A stretch of 64,000 nt of DNA from Cucumibacter marinus DSM 18995 (GTDB lineage: Bacteria; Pseudomonadota; Alphaproteobacteria; Rhizobiales; Devosiaceae), in the NCBI RefSeq assembly GCF_000429865.1, contig NZ_AUCR01000001.1, positions 62,001-126,000 on the forward strand, read 5' to 3'. Position 1 is the stretch's first letter, and the number at the start of each line of letters is the position of its first letter. Positions 9,275 through 20,030 of this stretch are shown here, one piece after another. The position numbers and the translations under genes were made by a program. Under the pieces are notes generated by a model, which was not told the origin of the DNA, ran no database searches, and saw nothing but the letters and a program-made list of their open reading frames with translations.

Positions 9275-10344
9275 AGGTTGAGGCTCCCGAAGGCGGTAAA
9301 GGCAGCATCCTTGCGCTCGGCAAGATGTCCAATAACGCGGGCGCTTTCACCCTGGGCCGCGAAGAAGCCGATCAACTCATCGGCATATTCGCGAGGCGCG
9401 ATGACGATCATGCCGACCCCGCAATTGAATGTGCGGTACATCTCCGGCTCGCTGACCCCGCCGGCGGCGGCGAGCCACGAAAAGACCGGGGGTACGTCGA
9501 TCAGCGACAGGTCGATCTCGACAGCAAGGGGTTTGGGCAGTACGCGCGGAATGTTCTCGATCAGCCCGCCGCCGGTGATATGCGCGAGCCCCTTGATAGG
9601 CATGCCCGCCCGAAGGGCTGCGAGCAGGGACTTCACATAGATGCGGGTGGGCGCCAACAGGGCCTCACCCAGGGTCGCGTCCTCGAACGGGGCGCGATTG
9701 TCCCACCTAAGACCCGCGGAATCGGCGATGCGGCGCACCAGTGAAAAGCCGTTCGAGTGAACCCCATCCGACCCCAGACCGATCACAACGTCGCCTGCGG
9801 CCATGTCGTTGCGGGGCAGGAGCGTGCCGCGTTCAGCAGCCCCAACGGCAAAACCCGCGAGATCATAATCGCCCTTGGCGTACATGCCCGGCATTTCGGC
9901 GGTTTCGCCGCCGATCAGGGCACAGCCCGCGCGGCGGCAACCTTCGGCAATGCCTTCAACCACGTCGGCTGCCTTGTCCACATCGAGAGCGCCGGTGGCA
10001 AAATAATCGAGGAAGAACAAGGGTTCGGCACCCTGCACGATGAGGTCGTTGACGCACATGGCGACGAGATCGATTCCGACAGTCGAGTGAATACCGGCAT
10101 CGATGGCAATCTTGAGCTTGGTGCCGACCCCGTCATTGGCGGCAACCAGAACCGGATCGTGAAAGCCTGCGGCGCGCAGGTCGAAAAGGCCGCCAAAACC
10201 GCCGATCTCGCTGTCCGCGCCAGCGCGAGCCGTCGAGCGGATGGCCGGTTTGATGCGGTCGACCAGTTCATTGCCGGCTTCGATATCGACGCCGGCGTCC
10301 TTGTAGGACAGGCCATTGCCGGATTTCGGGGACTGGTCGGACAT
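9271..10344 (-). CDS. purM: Phosphoribosylformylglycinamidine cyclo-ligase (AIR synthetase)
   Basis: A protein of 357 residues, the fifth step of purine synthesis, closing the imidazole ring with ATP. Seen are [12 protein letters not shown] at the start, GGFGGLFDL, the GVGTKLKIA loop, [32 protein letters not shown] and the closing [15 protein letters not shown]. It lies first in a two-gene purM-purN operon and is divergent from the permease gene; 172 nt separate the two starts. Confidence 0.97.
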   Translation of the reverse strand: MSDQSPKSGNGLSYKDAGVDIEAGNELVDRIKPAIRSTARAGADSEIGGFGGLFDLRAAGFHDPVLVAANDGVGTKLKIAIDAGIHSTVGIDLVAMCVNDLIVQGAEPLFFLDYFATGALDVDKAADVVEGIAEGCRRAGCALIGGETAEMPGMYAKGDYDLAGFAVGAAERGTLLPRNDMAAGDVVIGLGSDGVHSNGFSLVRRIADSAGLRWDNRAPFEDATLGEALLAPTRIYVKSLLAALRAGMPIKGLAHITGGGLIENIPRVLPKPLAVEIDLSLIDVPPVFSWLAAAGGVSEPEMYRTFNCGVGMIVIAPREYADELIGFFAAQGESARVIGHLAERKDAAFTAFGSLNL

Positions 10345-10516
10345 TGGCGTCGGCCTTCGGTCTCGGTTTTCGCGGGTTCCGCCGTGTGGCTCCGGTCAGG
10401 CATTGCGCGCCTGGCATCTTGCGGGCGGGACTTTAGTCCCTACACTATTGCCCGGAAGCCGGTCAGCAGGTAACAGCGCTGATAAAGGCTCGCTCGGGCA
10501 TGCGCAAGGGGACAGG

Positions 10517-11626
10517 ATGACCCTCCAGAACCAATTGAAAACCTGGCTGGTGCTTCTCGCAGCCTCGATCCTCTTTCTGTGGGTATTCCGGGGCATACTG
10601 CTGCCCTTTGTGATGGGGATTGTTCTCGCCTATCTTCTTGATCCGGTGGCCGATTTCCTCGAGCGGATGAAATTCTCCCGGCTCTGGGCGACACTGACCA
10701 TCCTGGTGCTGGCCATCGGGCTGTTCATCGGGATATTCGTTTTGTTGATCCCGCCCTTCATTGAACAGCTTTACGGGCTGATCGAGCGATTGCCCTCTTA
10801 TGTGAACGCTCTGCAGGAGTGGATCAGGTCGATTGCACCGCAGATCCAGGAGCAGCTTGGCGCGGAACGGGTGGCCGAACTCGAGAAGAGCCTCGACCAG
10901 CTGATCAACAACGCGGTCGGCATAGTGGCGGGGATTTCGACCCGGGTTGCCCAAAGCGGGCTGACCATCATCAATGCGCTGGGTCTGCTTGTCGTGACCC
11001 CGGTGGTGGCGTTCTACCTGCTGCTCGACTGGGACAATATCGTTGCCAAGGGCGATGCCATGTTGCCGCGGCGCTATCTTGGCGAAATCCGCGGCGTGTT
11101 CGGCGAAATCGACAAGGCGCTGGCCGGGTTTATCCGCGGGCAGGGCAGTGTGGTGCTGATCCTTGCCGCTTTCTATTCAACGACGCTGTCGCTGGCAGGC
11201 CTCAATTTCGGGCTGGCCATCGGATTGGCTGCAGGGCTGTTCAGCTTCGTGCCTTATGTGGGCTTCCTGATTGGGTTCATCCTCTCGATCGGCGTGGCCA
11301 TCGTCCAGTTCTGGCCGGACGGTCTCATGATCGGGGTGATCTTCGCGATCTTCATCATCGGCCAGTTCCTCGAGGGGAACATCCTTTATCCCAAGCTCGT
11401 TGGCTCTTCGATCGGTCTCCACCCGGTTGCGCTGATGTTCGCGCTGTTTGCGTTTGCGCTGCTGTTTGGCGCGGTCGGGGTGTTGCTGGCGGTACCGCTG
11501 GCGGCTATTGCCGGGGTGCTGGTGCGTTACGGGGTCGCCAAATACAAGGGCAGCTCCCTCTACCTCACCGGCGAATTTCCCGAAGAGGATGGCGAAAACA
11601 AAGACAATGACGGTGCAAAGGCCTAG
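10517..11626 (+). CDS. AI-2E/PerM-family membrane protein
   Basis: An inner-membrane protein of 369 residues with about eight helices. Two helices near the start are followed by a large soluble segment (about 90-160, including LEKSLDQLINNAVGI), then a dense C-terminal membrane half with the family's LYPKLVGSSIGLHPVALMFAL pattern. Members export autoinducer-2 or act as Na+/H+ antiporters; the function in this lineage is not settled. I chose ATG 10517 (GGACAGG upstream). It is followed by hdaA on the same strand, an order conserved in many Rhizobiales. Confidence 0.88.
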   Translation: MTLQNQLKTWLVLLAASILFLWVFRGILLPFVMGIVLAYLLDPVADFLERMKFSRLWATLTILVLAIGLFIGIFVLLIPPFIEQLYGLIERLPSYVNALQEWIRSIAPQIQEQLGAERVAELEKSLDQLINNAVGIVAGISTRVAQSGLTIINALGLLVVTPVVAFYLLLDWDNIVAKGDAMLPRRYLGEIRGVFGEIDKALAGFIRGQGSVVLILAAFYSTTLSLAGLNFGLAIGLAAGLFSFVPYVGFLIGFILSIGVAIVQFWPDGLMIGVIFAIFIIGQFLEGNILYPKLVGSSIGLHPVALMFALFAFALLFGAVGVLLAVPLAAIAGVLVRYGVAKYKGSSLYLTGEFPEEDGENKDNDGAKA

Positions 11627-11677
11627 AGTCATCGGTGATGATTTGCATTTTCCGATTTCGCGTTCGGGGGCCGAGTG

Positions 11678-12379
11678 ATGTGCGCGCAACAGCTTGCGTT
11701 TGACCTGCCGCACGCGCCTGCGCTGTCCGAGGCGGATTTTGTGGTGAGTGGCGGCAACGAAGCCGCCTACCGCCATATCTGTGCCTTTCCTGACTGGCCG
11801 GTCGCCCTGACGCTGATCCTTGGCCCGGCCAAGGCCGGCAAGAGCCACCTGGCGTTGATCTGGGCGGAGCGCGCCGGTGCGGCCTTTGCCGACCCGGATA
11901 TGGGCGAGGACGTGCTGAGCCTCGACGGGCCGCTGGTCGTCGAGGATGCCGATAGCGGCCGGTATGACGAGACGGTGCTGTTCAACCTGCTCAATCAGGG
12001 CGTACGCGGCGACCGAACGGTGCTTTTGACGGCACGGCGACCAATCGATCAATGGTCGCTGGCGACCAATGATGTGAAGTCGCGGCTCCGTCTCGCGACC
12101 GTGTTCACCGTCGAACCGCTCGACGAAGCCCATCTGGCGCAAATGTTCGTCAAGCTGTTCGCCGACCGGCAGGTGACGGTGGATCCGGCGGTTTTGCGCT
12201 ATTTGCTGCCGCGCATGGAGCGCTCACCGGCCGAGGTCGTTGCGCTTGTGGAAACCATGGACGGCATCGCAATGTCGCGTGGACGTTCGATCACGCGTAA
12301 GCTTGCCGCCGAGGCGCTTGAAATCCGCGCCAATGAGGCGAAGAAGACCGAGAATGCGGGCGAGAACGGCGTTACGTGA
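11678..12379 (+). CDS. hdaA: HdaA, Hda-type AAA+ regulator of DnaA
   Basis: A DnaA-like AAA+ protein of 233 residues that lacks the DNA-binding domain. The N-terminus QLAFDLP (residues 5-11) fits a beta-clamp-binding motif, as required for Hda-mediated hydrolysis of DnaA-ATP after replication starts. The Walker A loop is GPAKAGKS (about 49-56), the Walker B is the degenerate VVEDAD, and sensor elements lie around LLTARRPI and LKSRL-like VKSRLRLATV. GTG 11675 is an alternative start. It lies 51 nt after the permease gene. Confidence 0.9.
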   Translation: MCAQQLAFDLPHAPALSEADFVVSGGNEAAYRHICAFPDWPVALTLILGPAKAGKSHLALIWAERAGAAFADPDMGEDVLSLDGPLVVEDADSGRYDETVLFNLLNQGVRGDRTVLLTARRPIDQWSLATNDVKSRLRLATVFTVEPLDEAHLAQMFVKLFADRQVTVDPAVLRYLLPRMERSPAEVVALVETMDGIAMSRGRSITRKLAAEALEIRANEAKKTENAGENGVT

Positions 12380-12406
12380 CCGTCACAATCCTGCCCTAGA
12401 GCAGGA
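12376..12406 (+). repeat. Two small inverted repeats after hdaA
   Basis: GTGAC-C-GTCAC (12376-12386) spans the hdaA stop codon, and TCCTGC-N6-GCAGGA follows at 12389-12406. No T-run follows, so termination is doubtful. The pair could be an operator for ppk. I see no Pho-box in the gap. Confidence 0.3.
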
Positions 12407-12493
12407 ATGAATCACGCCGTAGCGATACGCGCTCCCCGCAATCAACCGGCCCGAGGCCCTGTCCCGGACCGGCCATAACCGAAACAGGCCGAT

Positions 12494-14689
12494 ATGTCCG
12501 AATTCGAGATCGATACGAGCATGGAACCCGCCACCCAGGACGGTGGTCTTTCACCCGACGTGGCTGCCCTCAAGGAAAGCCCGGCTCGCTTCGTCAACCG
12601 CGAAGTGTCCTGGCTTCAGTTCAACATGCGCGTGCTCGAAGAAGCCGGCAATGCCGATCATCCGCTGCTGGAGCGGTTGCGGTTCGTTTCGATCTCGGCG
12701 AGCAATCTCGACGAGTTCTTCATGGTGCGCGTGGCCGGCCTCAAGGGACAGTTGCGGGCCGGTATCACCAGTTTGAGTGCCGATGGCATGAGTGCCGCCG
12801 AGCAGCTCGAGGAGATTGCGACGCTCGCCCAGCACCTGCATCTCGAACAGCAGGACCATTGGCAATATCTGCGCGAGGAACTGGCGCAGAACGACATCGT
12901 CATGCTGGAGGCCGATACGCTCGGGCCCAGGCAGCTTGAGTTCCTCGATCAGCTCTTCCACGAGGAAGTGTTTCCGGTGCTCACCCCCATGGCGGTCGAT
13001 CCGGCGCATCCGTTCCCCTTCATTCCCAATCTCGGCTTCTCGCTGGCCTTCCAGCTGACGCGTGTGGATGACGGTTCACACCTGACCGCGCTTGTGCGCG
13101 TGCCTTCCAATCTCGACCGTTTCATCTTCCTGCCGCCTGAACTGACCAATGAAGGCAAGACCGAGTTCGTCACCATCGAGACGCTGATCAACCTGTTCTT
13201 CCGGGGCATGTTCCCCGGATACGAGATTGTCGGGTCGGGCGGTTTCCGGGTCATCCGCGACAGCGAAATCGAAATCGACGACGAAGCCGAAGACCTTGTG
13301 GTGGAGTTCGAATCCGCGCTGCGGCAGCGGCGCCGGGGCCAGGTGATCCGGCTCGAGATCGACAAGTCCATGCCGCGCTCGTTGCGGCTTCTGATCGCCG
13401 AAGAGCTGGGCGTTGTCGCCGAAGACACGTTCGAGGTGGAGGGTTTCCTCGGACTGGCCGATGCCTCCGCGATCTGCTCGCTCGAACGGAACGACCTCAA
13501 ATTCAAGCCGTTCAATGCCCGCTTTCCCGAGCGTATCCGCGACCATGGCGGGGATTGTTTTGCCGCGATCCAGCAAAAGGACATTGTCGTCCACCACCCC
13601 TATGAGAGCTTCGATGTTGTGGCGCAGTTCGTCCGTCAGGCCGCCAGCGATCCCGATGTAGTGGCGATCAAGCAGACGCTTTACCGGACCTCGAAGGACA
13701 GCCCGATCGTCAAGGCGCTTGTAGTGGCCGCAGAGGCCGGCAAGTCGGTAACCGCGCTCGTCGAACTCAAGGCGCGGTTCGACGAGGAGGCGAATATCCG
13801 CTGGGCGCGCGACCTTGAACGCGCCGGCGTGCAGGTCGTGTTCGGCTTTATCGACCTCAAGACCCACGCAAAGCTGAGCCAGGTGGTGCGGCGCGAAAAG
13901 GGCAAGCTCGTCTCCTACTGCCATATCGGCACGGGGAACTATCACCCGATCACGGCCAAGATTTACACCGATCTGAGCTATTTCACCGTCAATCCGGCGA
14001 TCTGCCGGGATGTGGCGCGCGTGTTCAACTTCGTCACCGGTTATGCTCGCCCGAGCGACCTCGAGAATATCGCAGTCTCGCCGCTCAATCTGCGTTCGAC
14101 GCTGATCGAGCATATCGAGGCCGAGAAGAAGAACGCGATCGAAGGCAAGCCGGCCCAGATCTGGATGAAGATGAATTCGCTGGTCGATCCGCTGATTATC
14201 GATGCACTTTATGATGCCTCACAGGCCGGCGTGCAGGTAGACCTGGTCGTGCGTGGCATTTGTTGCCTCAGGCCTGGCGTGCCGGGCTTCTCCGAGAATA
14301 TCCGGGTCAAATCGATCGTCGGGCGGTTCCTCGAGCATTCGCGGATCTTCTGCTTCGGGCAGGGACAGGAAATGCCCAGCCGGTCGGCCAAGGTGTTCAT
14401 CTCTTCGGCGGACCTGATGCAGCGCAATCTCGACGGGCGCGTGGAGGTATTGGTGCCAATTTTCAACGAGACCGTTCACCGGCAAATCCTTGACCGAATC
14501 ATGGTGGCGAATCTCAATGACAATCAGCAGAGCTGGGAGGTTCTGCCGGACGGCACGTCCCGCCGGCTGGAAGTCGAGGAAGGCAGCGCGCCGTTCAATG
14601 CGCATGAGTACTTCATGACCAACCCGTCGCTCTCCGGACGCGGCAGCGCGATCGGGCATGACGACTCCGGTGACGAGGATGAGGATTGA
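12494..14689 (+). CDS. ppk: Polyphosphate kinase 1
   Basis: A 731-residue enzyme that reversibly polymerises the terminal phosphate of ATP into polyphosphate. Seen are the N-terminal [14 protein letters not shown]-type motif (here [14 protein letters not shown]), [16 protein letters not shown], and the catalytic domain with [24 protein letters not shown] and [11 protein letters not shown]. His477 in that last motif is the expected phosphohistidine. The C-terminal PLD-type domain includes [23 protein letters not shown]. Its stop overlaps the start of the exopolyphosphatase gene, so making and degrading the polymer are coupled. Confidence 0.97.
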   Translation: MSEFEIDTSMEPATQDGGLSPDVAALKESPARFVNREVSWLQFNMRVLEEAGNADHPLLERLRFVSISASNLDEFFMVRVAGLKGQLRAGITSLSADGMSAAEQLEEIATLAQHLHLEQQDHWQYLREELAQNDIVMLEADTLGPRQLEFLDQLFHEEVFPVLTPMAVDPAHPFPFIPNLGFSLAFQLTRVDDGSHLTALVRVPSNLDRFIFLPPELTNEGKTEFVTIETLINLFFRGMFPGYEIVGSGGFRVIRDSEIEIDDEAEDLVVEFESALRQRRRGQVIRLEIDKSMPRSLRLLIAEELGVVAEDTFEVEGFLGLADASAICSLERNDLKFKPFNARFPERIRDHGGDCFAAIQQKDIVVHHPYESFDVVAQFVRQAASDPDVVAIKQTLYRTSKDSPIVKALVVAAEAGKSVTALVELKARFDEEANIRWARDLERAGVQVVFGFIDLKTHAKLSQVVRREKGKLVSYCHIGTGNYHPITAKIYTDLSYFTVNPAICRDVARVFNFVTGYARPSDLENIAVSPLNLRSTLIEHIEAEKKNAIEGKPAQIWMKMNSLVDPLIIDALYDASQAGVQVDLVVRGICCLRPGVPGFSENIRVKSIVGRFLEHSRIFCFGQGQEMPSRSAKVFISSADLMQRNLDGRVEVLVPIFNETVHRQILDRIMVANLNDNQQSWEVLPDGTSRRLEVEEGSAPFNAHEYFMTNPSLSGRGSAIGHDDSGDEDED

Positions 14690-16230
14690 TACTCTCACTT
14701 GTTAAATCAGGGCCCGTTGGCAAGGCTCAGGGCCTGATCGACAAAGCCGCTCCGATCGGTGTCCTCGATATCGGCTCGAACTCGGTCCGGCTCGTGATCT
14801 ATGAACGCCACAGCCGGGCCCTGACCCCGCTCTACAACGAAAAAGCCACGTGTGCGCTCGGCCGCGGGCTCAACGAGACCGGCGAACTCTCCGAAAAGAG
14901 TGTCGAGCGCACCATGGTGGCGCTGAGGCGATTTGCTCTTGTCGCCGAACTCAGCCGCGCCAGGGTGCATGTCCTGGCGACCGCCGCGACCCGAGAGGCG
15001 TCGAACGGGGCGAGCTTCATCGAAGCCGTCGAAGAGATCATGGGCGTCAAGGTCGAGGTGCTTTCGGGCGCCGAAGAGGCCCACTACGCGGCCATGGGCG
15101 TCGTCTCCGGCATGCCCGAGCATTCGGGACTGGTGGGTGACCTTGGGGGCGGAAGCCTCGAAATCGCGACCGTGCGCGATCATCATGATATTTCCGGGGA
15201 AACCCTGGCGCTTGGCGCCATCCGGCTACAGGACGATTCCGGGGGCGATCTCGAAAAGGCGGCAGAAATCGCCCGGGAGCGGATAGGCAAGGCGGAACGC
15301 CTGAAACAGGACGCACCCGATACCCGGTTCGTGGCCATTGGCGGCACATGGCGGGCGCTCGCCAAGCTGCATCAGATGCGCAGCAAATATCCGCTGCACC
15401 TCATCCAGAACTATGAGATTTCGGCGGAAGAGATTACCGATCTTTGCAAAAAGATCGTTGAGGCCGCTGCCAAGGGCAATGATGTCGACGGGGCCGAGGC
15501 CCTGAGCTCAAGCCGGCGGGCCCTGTTGCCCTATGGGGCAGTGGTGATGCTCGAAGTGCTCAGGGCCGGCGGCTTCGAGAAGGTGAGCTTCTCGGCGCTT
15601 GGCGTGCGCGAAGGCTATCTGTTCGATCTGTTGCCCGATGCGGTGAAAGCGGAAGACCCGCTGATCGAGGCCAGCCGAGAACTGGCCATCCTGCGCGCCC
15701 GGACCCCTGACCATGCGGACGATCTGGATGCGTTCTGTGGCCGGTTCATGCGCGCTGCTGGCCTGTTCGAATCTGCGGCGGACCAACGTTTGCGCCGAGC
15801 GGCGTGCCTTCTGTCCGATATCGGCTGGCGCGGCCATCCTGACTATCGCGGAGAACAGGCGGTCGACATGGTCGCGTTCGGCTCGTTTGTCGGCATCGAT
15901 CATCCCGGGCGGGCGTTCCTCGCCCAGGCACTTGCCGTGCGCTATATGGGCCTCAAGCAGCAAAGCATCTCACAGGCGATTCTCGACCTGTGCGGCGAAG
16001 AAGCGGGAAAGCGCGCGCGCCTTCTCGGCGCCTCGATGCGGGTCGGGTTCCTGTTGTCGGCCGGCCGGGAAGGGGTTCTCAACCAGGTCGACTGGAAGAT
16101 CGAGGATGGCAAGTTGCTGGTCGTGTTGCCCAGCGCGCTGGCGTTCCTCGCCGCCGAAAAGATGATGCGGCGGCTTGGTCAGCTGGCATCGGCGCTCGAT
16201 CTCAAGCCCGACGTTATTGTGGCGGATTGA
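14686..16230 (+). CDS. ppx: Exopolyphosphatase / guanosine pentaphosphate phosphohydrolase family
   Basis: A protein of 514 residues with an actin-like fold. The phosphate-1 motif is [17 protein letters not shown] (about 24-40), [16 protein letters not shown] follows, and phosphate-2 is [13 protein letters not shown]-terminal helical HD-like region ([12 protein letters not shown]) is typical of alphaproteobacterial Ppx. It removes terminal phosphates from polyphosphate and may also act on pppGpp. The start TTG 14686 overlaps the ppk stop (TTGA). It converges on rnd and the two coding regions overlap by 17 nt. Confidence 0.93.
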   Translation: MILSLVKSGPVGKAQGLIDKAAPIGVLDIGSNSVRLVIYERHSRALTPLYNEKATCALGRGLNETGELSEKSVERTMVALRRFALVAELSRARVHVLATAATREASNGASFIEAVEEIMGVKVEVLSGAEEAHYAAMGVVSGMPEHSGLVGDLGGGSLEIATVRDHHDISGETLALGAIRLQDDSGGDLEKAAEIARERIGKAERLKQDAPDTRFVAIGGTWRALAKLHQMRSKYPLHLIQNYEISAEEITDLCKKIVEAAAKGNDVDGAEALSSSRRALLPYGAVVMLEVLRAGGFEKVSFSALGVREGYLFDLLPDAVKAEDPLIEASRELAILRARTPDHADDLDAFCGRFMRAAGLFESAADQRLRRAACLLSDIGWRGHPDYRGEQAVDMVAFGSFVGIDHPGRAFLAQALAVRYMGLKQQSISQAILDLCGEEAGKRARLLGASMRVGFLLSAGREGVLNQVDWKIEDGKLLVVLPSALAFLAAEKMMRRLGQLASALDLKPDVIVAD

Positions 16231-17380
16231 TATCGACTTCGATCGGAATGACGGCTTCGGGCGAAGCGCCCAGGGCCAGCTTGCCGTGCTTGATCGCCAG
16301 GGCGCGGTCGCCGAACAGCTTCTTGCGCCAGCCATGCATGGCAGGAATGTCCGCCTCGTCATCGAGGACCAGGGCATCGATATCGTCTGAACTGGCGATG
16401 ACGCGCGGCGCGACGCCGGCATCCTCGGCAACCGATTTCAACAGAACCCGCATCAGGTCGCCGATCGGACCACGCGGCGAGGGGCCACGGGGGCGACGCG
16501 GCACCTTGGGCAGCTCGGTCTTGTCGCGCTTCTTCACCCTGGCAATCACGGCCATGATGTCGGCAGCCTGATCTGAGCGCCCGAAGCCGCGCGAGAACGA
16601 CCGCAGGCGGTCGAAAGCCTTGGCGTCGGCGGGCTGCTGCTGGGCGAGCTCGAAGATCGCCTCGTCCTTCATCACCCGGCCGCGCGGCACGTCCTGATCC
16701 TGGGCGCGTCTTTCGCGCCAGGCAGCGAGTTCCTGCATGATGGCGAGCTCAAGCGGCTTGTTGACCTTCATCTTGAGCCGTTTCCAGGCATCCTCGGGCT
16801 CGACGCGGTAGAGTTCGGGACGCATCAGGTCGGCCATTTCGTCGGCGACCCATTCATGGCGCTTCTGGCGGTCGAGCTCGGTCAGCAAATGCTCGTAGAC
16901 GTCGCGCAAATGGGTGACGTCGGCGAGCGCATAGCGCTGCTGCTTCTCCGAAAGCGGCCTGTGCGACCAGTCAGTGAAACGGGAAGACTTGTCGATCTCG
17001 CCGCCGGTAACCTGCTTGACGATGGAATTGTACGCCACGCTGTCGCCGAAGCCGCAAACCGCAGCAGCGACCTGGGTGTCGAAGACGGGGTTCGGCGTAC
17101 GCCCGGACATCTTCACGAAGATCTCGATGTCCTGCTTGGCGGCGTGGAAGACCTTGACCACGTCCTTGTCGTCGAACAGCGCCAGCAGGGGCGCGAAATC
17201 GAGTTTGCCGGCGATCGGATCGATCAGTACGGCTTCGTCTTCGGTCGCGATCTGGATGAGACAGAGCTTGGGCCAATAGGTCGATTCGCGCATGAACTCG
17301 GTATCGACCGTGATGAATTGTGCGTTCGCGGCGCGCTCGCAAAAGGCCGCCAGATCGGGCGTTTGAGTAATCGTGTGCAT
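16214..17380 (-). CDS. rnd: Ribonuclease D
   Basis: A 388-residue 3'-5' exoribonuclease that trims tRNA precursors. The DEDDy catalytic residues are visible as Asp26/Glu28 in VDTEFMRESTY, the Asp of HAAKQDIEIF, and the Y..D of YALADVTHLRDVY; an HRDC domain follows (AAWRERRAQDQDVPRGRVMKDE). I chose ATG 17380 (MHTITQTPDL) because the upstream in-frame residues are unlike the family. It is divergent from aspS. Confidence 0.94.
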   Translation of the reverse strand: MHTITQTPDLAAFCERAANAQFITVDTEFMRESTYWPKLCLIQIATEDEAVLIDPIAGKLDFAPLLALFDDKDVVKVFHAAKQDIEIFVKMSGRTPNPVFDTQVAAAVCGFGDSVAYNSIVKQVTGGEIDKSSRFTDWSHRPLSEKQQRYALADVTHLRDVYEHLLTELDRQKRHEWVADEMADLMRPELYRVEPEDAWKRLKMKVNKPLELAIMQELAAWRERRAQDQDVPRGRVMKDEAIFELAQQQPADAKAFDRLRSFSRGFGRSDQAADIMAVIARVKKRDKTELPKVPRRPRGPSPRGPIGDLMRVLLKSVAEDAGVAPRVIASSDDIDALVLDDEADIPAMHGWRKKLFGDRALAIKHGKLALGASPEAVIPIEVDINPPQ

Positions 17381-17547
17381 GAACTGCCTTGTCGTTGGAC
17401 CGTCTGTCCTATCAGGTCGAGACCGGCCTGTCTGCATGGCAAGCCGCAAACCGGCGCAGCTCGGGGCGCAACGCTTGACAAACCGGGCGTCACATGCGCT
17501 TTTCCCGACCGATTTCCAACCTTATTACCGACCGCGGATACCCCGAC

Positions 17548-19317
17548 ATGCATCGCTATCGCTCCCACACCTGTGCGCAGCTCACCAAAGCCAATGTGGG
17601 CGACACCGTCCGCCTTTCGGGTTGGGTCCATCGCGTGCGTGACCATGGCGGCGTGTTGTTCGTCGATCTGCGCGACCATTACGGGGTGACCCAGGTCGTG
17701 GCCGACCCGGATTCGCCGGCCTTCAAGACAGTTGAGGGCCTGCGTGCGGAGTGGGTGATCCGCATCGATGGCGAGGTGAAAGCCCGCACCGAAGATACGG
17801 TAAACACCAATCTGCCGACCGGCGAGATCGAAGTCTTCGCCCGCGAGGTCGAAGTGCTGGGGCCGGTCAACGAGTTGCCGATGCCGGTGTTCGGTGACCA
17901 AGAGTATCCGGAAGACACCCGGCTGACCTATCGCTTCCTCGATCTGCGCCGCGAACGCCTGCACAAAAACATCGTGATGCGCTCGAAGATCGTCTCTTCC
18001 GTGCGCCGCCGCATGGTCGAGCAGGGTTTTACCGAATACCAGACCCCGATCCTGACTGCGTCGAGCCCCGAGGGCGCGCGCGACTTCCTGGTGCCCGCCC
18101 GACTGCACCCGGGCAAATTCTACGCGCTTCCGCAGGCTCCGCAGCAGTTCAAGCAGCTCCTGATGATTGCCGGGTTCGACCGTTATTTCCAGATCGCGCC
18201 GTGCTTTCGTGATGAAGACGCCCGCGCCGACCGCGCCGGAGAATTCTATCAGCTCGATATCGAGATGAGTTTTGTCGAGCAGGAGGACGTGTTCCAGACG
18301 ATCGAACCGGTGCTGCGTGGCCTGTTCGAGGAGTTTGGTGAAGGCAAGCCGGTGACCCAGCAGTTCCCGCGCATCCCCTATGCCGAGGCCATGCGCAAAT
18401 ACGGGTCGGACAAACCTGACCTGCGCAACCCCATCGAGATGGAAGCCGTCACCGAGCACTTTGCCGGTTCGGGCTTCAAGGTCTTTGCCGGGATGATCGA
18501 GAAGGACCCCAAGGTCGAGGTCTGGGCGATCCCCGCGCCGGGGGGCGGGAGCCGCGCATTCTGTGACCGGATGAATTCCTGGGCGCAGGGCGAGGGCCAG
18601 CCGGGCCTTGGCTATATCTTCTTCCGCGAAGGCGAGGGCGCCGGCCCTGTGGCCAAGAATATCGGCCCCGAGCGCACGGCGGCGATCCGCGAGCAGCTTG
18701 GGCTCAAGGATGGTGATGCGGTATTCTTCGTCGCCGGCCTGCCGTCGCAGTTCACCAGTTTTGCCGGCGCCGCGCGTACCAAGGTCGGCTGGGATCTCGA
18801 TCTCGTCGATGCCGACCAGTTCAAATTCTGCTGGATCGTCGACTTCCCGATGTTCGAGTGGGATGAGGAAAACAAGAAGGTCGATTTCTCGCACAATCCG
18901 TTCTCCATGCCCCAGGGCGGGCTCGAGGCGCTCGAGAATGAAGACCCGCTGACCATCAATGCCTTCCAGTACGATATCGTGTGCAACGGCTATGAGCTGA
19001 GCTCCGGCGCGATCCGGAATCATCGTCCGGAAATCATGCGCAAGGCATTCCAGATTGCGGGCTACGATGAATCCGTACTCGAAGAGCAGTTCGGCGGCAT
19101 GCTTCGCGCGATGCAGTATGGCGCGCCCCCGCATGGCGGGATCGCCCCGGGTATCGACCGCATCGTGATGCTGTTGTGCGGCGAGGAGAATCTGCGCGAA
19201 GTGACCGCGTTCCCGATGAACCAGCAGGCCGAAGACCTGTTGATGGGGGCCCCGAATTCGGCCAGTGCACGCCAATTGCGCGAACTTCACCTGAAACTGA
19301 ATTTGCCCAAGGAATAA
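17548..19317 (+). CDS. aspS: Aspartyl-tRNA synthetase
   Basis: A bacterial-type class II synthetase of 589 residues. Seen are the OB-fold anticodon domain ([24 protein letters not shown]), motif 1, motif 2 around [23 protein letters not shown], the GAD insertion domain, and motif 3 [18 protein letters not shown]. In organisms with GatCAB this enzyme is often non-discriminating and also makes Asp-tRNA(Asn), but that cannot be told by eye. ATG 17548 is preferred over the longer in-frame start at 17494, because the family starts MHRYRSHTC. Confidence 0.97.
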   Translation: MHRYRSHTCAQLTKANVGDTVRLSGWVHRVRDHGGVLFVDLRDHYGVTQVVADPDSPAFKTVEGLRAEWVIRIDGEVKARTEDTVNTNLPTGEIEVFAREVEVLGPVNELPMPVFGDQEYPEDTRLTYRFLDLRRERLHKNIVMRSKIVSSVRRRMVEQGFTEYQTPILTASSPEGARDFLVPARLHPGKFYALPQAPQQFKQLLMIAGFDRYFQIAPCFRDEDARADRAGEFYQLDIEMSFVEQEDVFQTIEPVLRGLFEEFGEGKPVTQQFPRIPYAEAMRKYGSDKPDLRNPIEMEAVTEHFAGSGFKVFAGMIEKDPKVEVWAIPAPGGGSRAFCDRMNSWAQGEGQPGLGYIFFREGEGAGPVAKNIGPERTAAIREQLGLKDGDAVFFVAGLPSQFTSFAGAARTKVGWDLDLVDADQFKFCWIVDFPMFEWDEENKKVDFSHNPFSMPQGGLEALENEDPLTINAFQYDIVCNGYELSSGAIRNHRPEIMRKAFQIAGYDESVLEEQFGGMLRAMQYGAPPHGGIAPGIDRIVMLLCGEENLREVTAFPMNQQAEDLLMGAPNSASARQLRELHLKLNLPKE

Positions 19318-19380
19318 GGGCTGACCGCTCCGCGTAGATCGGCCATGCGCAAAAAAGCGCCTTTTGGGACAGATTTTCTA

Positions 19381-19409
19381 TTGATTGTGAATACCGTACC
19401 CACTATCTA
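19381..19409 (+). promoter_or_regulatory. Sigma-70-like promoter of speD
   Basis: TTGATT (19381-19386), a 17-nt spacer and TATCTA (19404-19409), lying 51 nt before the speD start. The fit is by eye only. Confidence 0.5.
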
Positions 19410-19460
19410 GCCGCGGTCCGGCATGACCGGGTTTCATCTACTGGTTGGGGAGGCGCTGCA

Positions 19461-19946
19461 ATGCGGCAAGATCACCTCTTCCAATTGGGGATGGACTTGG
19501 AAACAAGCACCACCCAGACGGAAGACAGTTTTGTGTCCAGTTCCACTCTGAACTGGGGGGACAGGCCGGAAGACCGCAAGGACCACTTCATTGAGAAGAA
19601 TGGTATCCGTTGCGCTGGCACCCATTTGATCATTGACCTCTACGATGCCGATCGTCTCAACGACATCGGGTACATCGAAGAGGCCATGCGCAAATGCGTC
19701 GAGGAAGCGAAAGCGACCTTGCTGCATATTCACCTGCACCATTTCTCGCCCGAGGGCGTGAGCGGTGTGGCCGTGCTGGCGGAAAGCCACATCTCTGTCC
19801 ATACCTGGCCGGAGAATGGCTATGCGGCCTTTGACGTTTTCATGTGCGGAGACGCAGAGCCCGAAAAATGCGTCAACGTTCTGCGTGACGCCTTCTCGGC
19901 CAAGCGCGTCGCTGTTCACACGGAACTGCGCGGCCAGGGGCTCTGA
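19461..19946 (+). CDS. speD: S-adenosylmethionine decarboxylase proenzyme (bacterial SpeH type)
   Basis: A protein of 161 residues giving decarboxylated AdoMet, the aminopropyl donor for spermidine. The self-cleavage site is Glu108-Ser109 in LAESHISVHTWPE; Ser109 becomes the pyruvoyl cofactor. HLHHFSPEGVSG and the Cys of FDVFMCG (proton donor) are in place. The cleavage serine lies about 45 residues later than in the short Thermotoga enzyme, because of an N-terminal extension with the FQLGMDLETS motif found in alphaproteobacterial members. It is followed by speE. Confidence 0.95.
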   Translation: MRQDHLFQLGMDLETSTTQTEDSFVSSSTLNWGDRPEDRKDHFIEKNGIRCAGTHLIIDLYDADRLNDIGYIEEAMRKCVEEAKATLLHIHLHHFSPEGVSGVAVLAESHISVHTWPENGYAAFDVFMCGDAEPEKCVNVLRDAFSAKRVAVHTELRGQGL

Positions 19947-19969
19947 GAAAGCCAGCCAAACGGTAATGT

Positions 19970-19987
19970 CGGCGCCTTTTGGCGCCG
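19970..19987 (+). other. Perfect hairpin between speD and speE
   Basis: CGGCGCC-TTTT-GGCGCCG: a 7-bp GC stem with a four-T loop, in the 84-nt gap between speD and speE. There is no T-run after it, so it could be a processing or partial-attenuation element rather than a terminator. Confidence 0.45.
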
Positions 19988-20030
19988 CATTCATTTCAGG
20001 GCCTGGAAACGTCCAAAAAGGGGAACCGAG

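Noticed and set aside
12380-12493. Pho box before ppk
   Set aside because: No pair of CTGTCAT-like 7-mers at 11-bp spacing could be found.
17224-19290. 688-codon frame antisense to aspS
   Set aside because: Long antisense frames are expected in GC-rich genes with third-position G/C; the translation is low-complexity and has no domain, while the plus strand encodes an intact synthetase.
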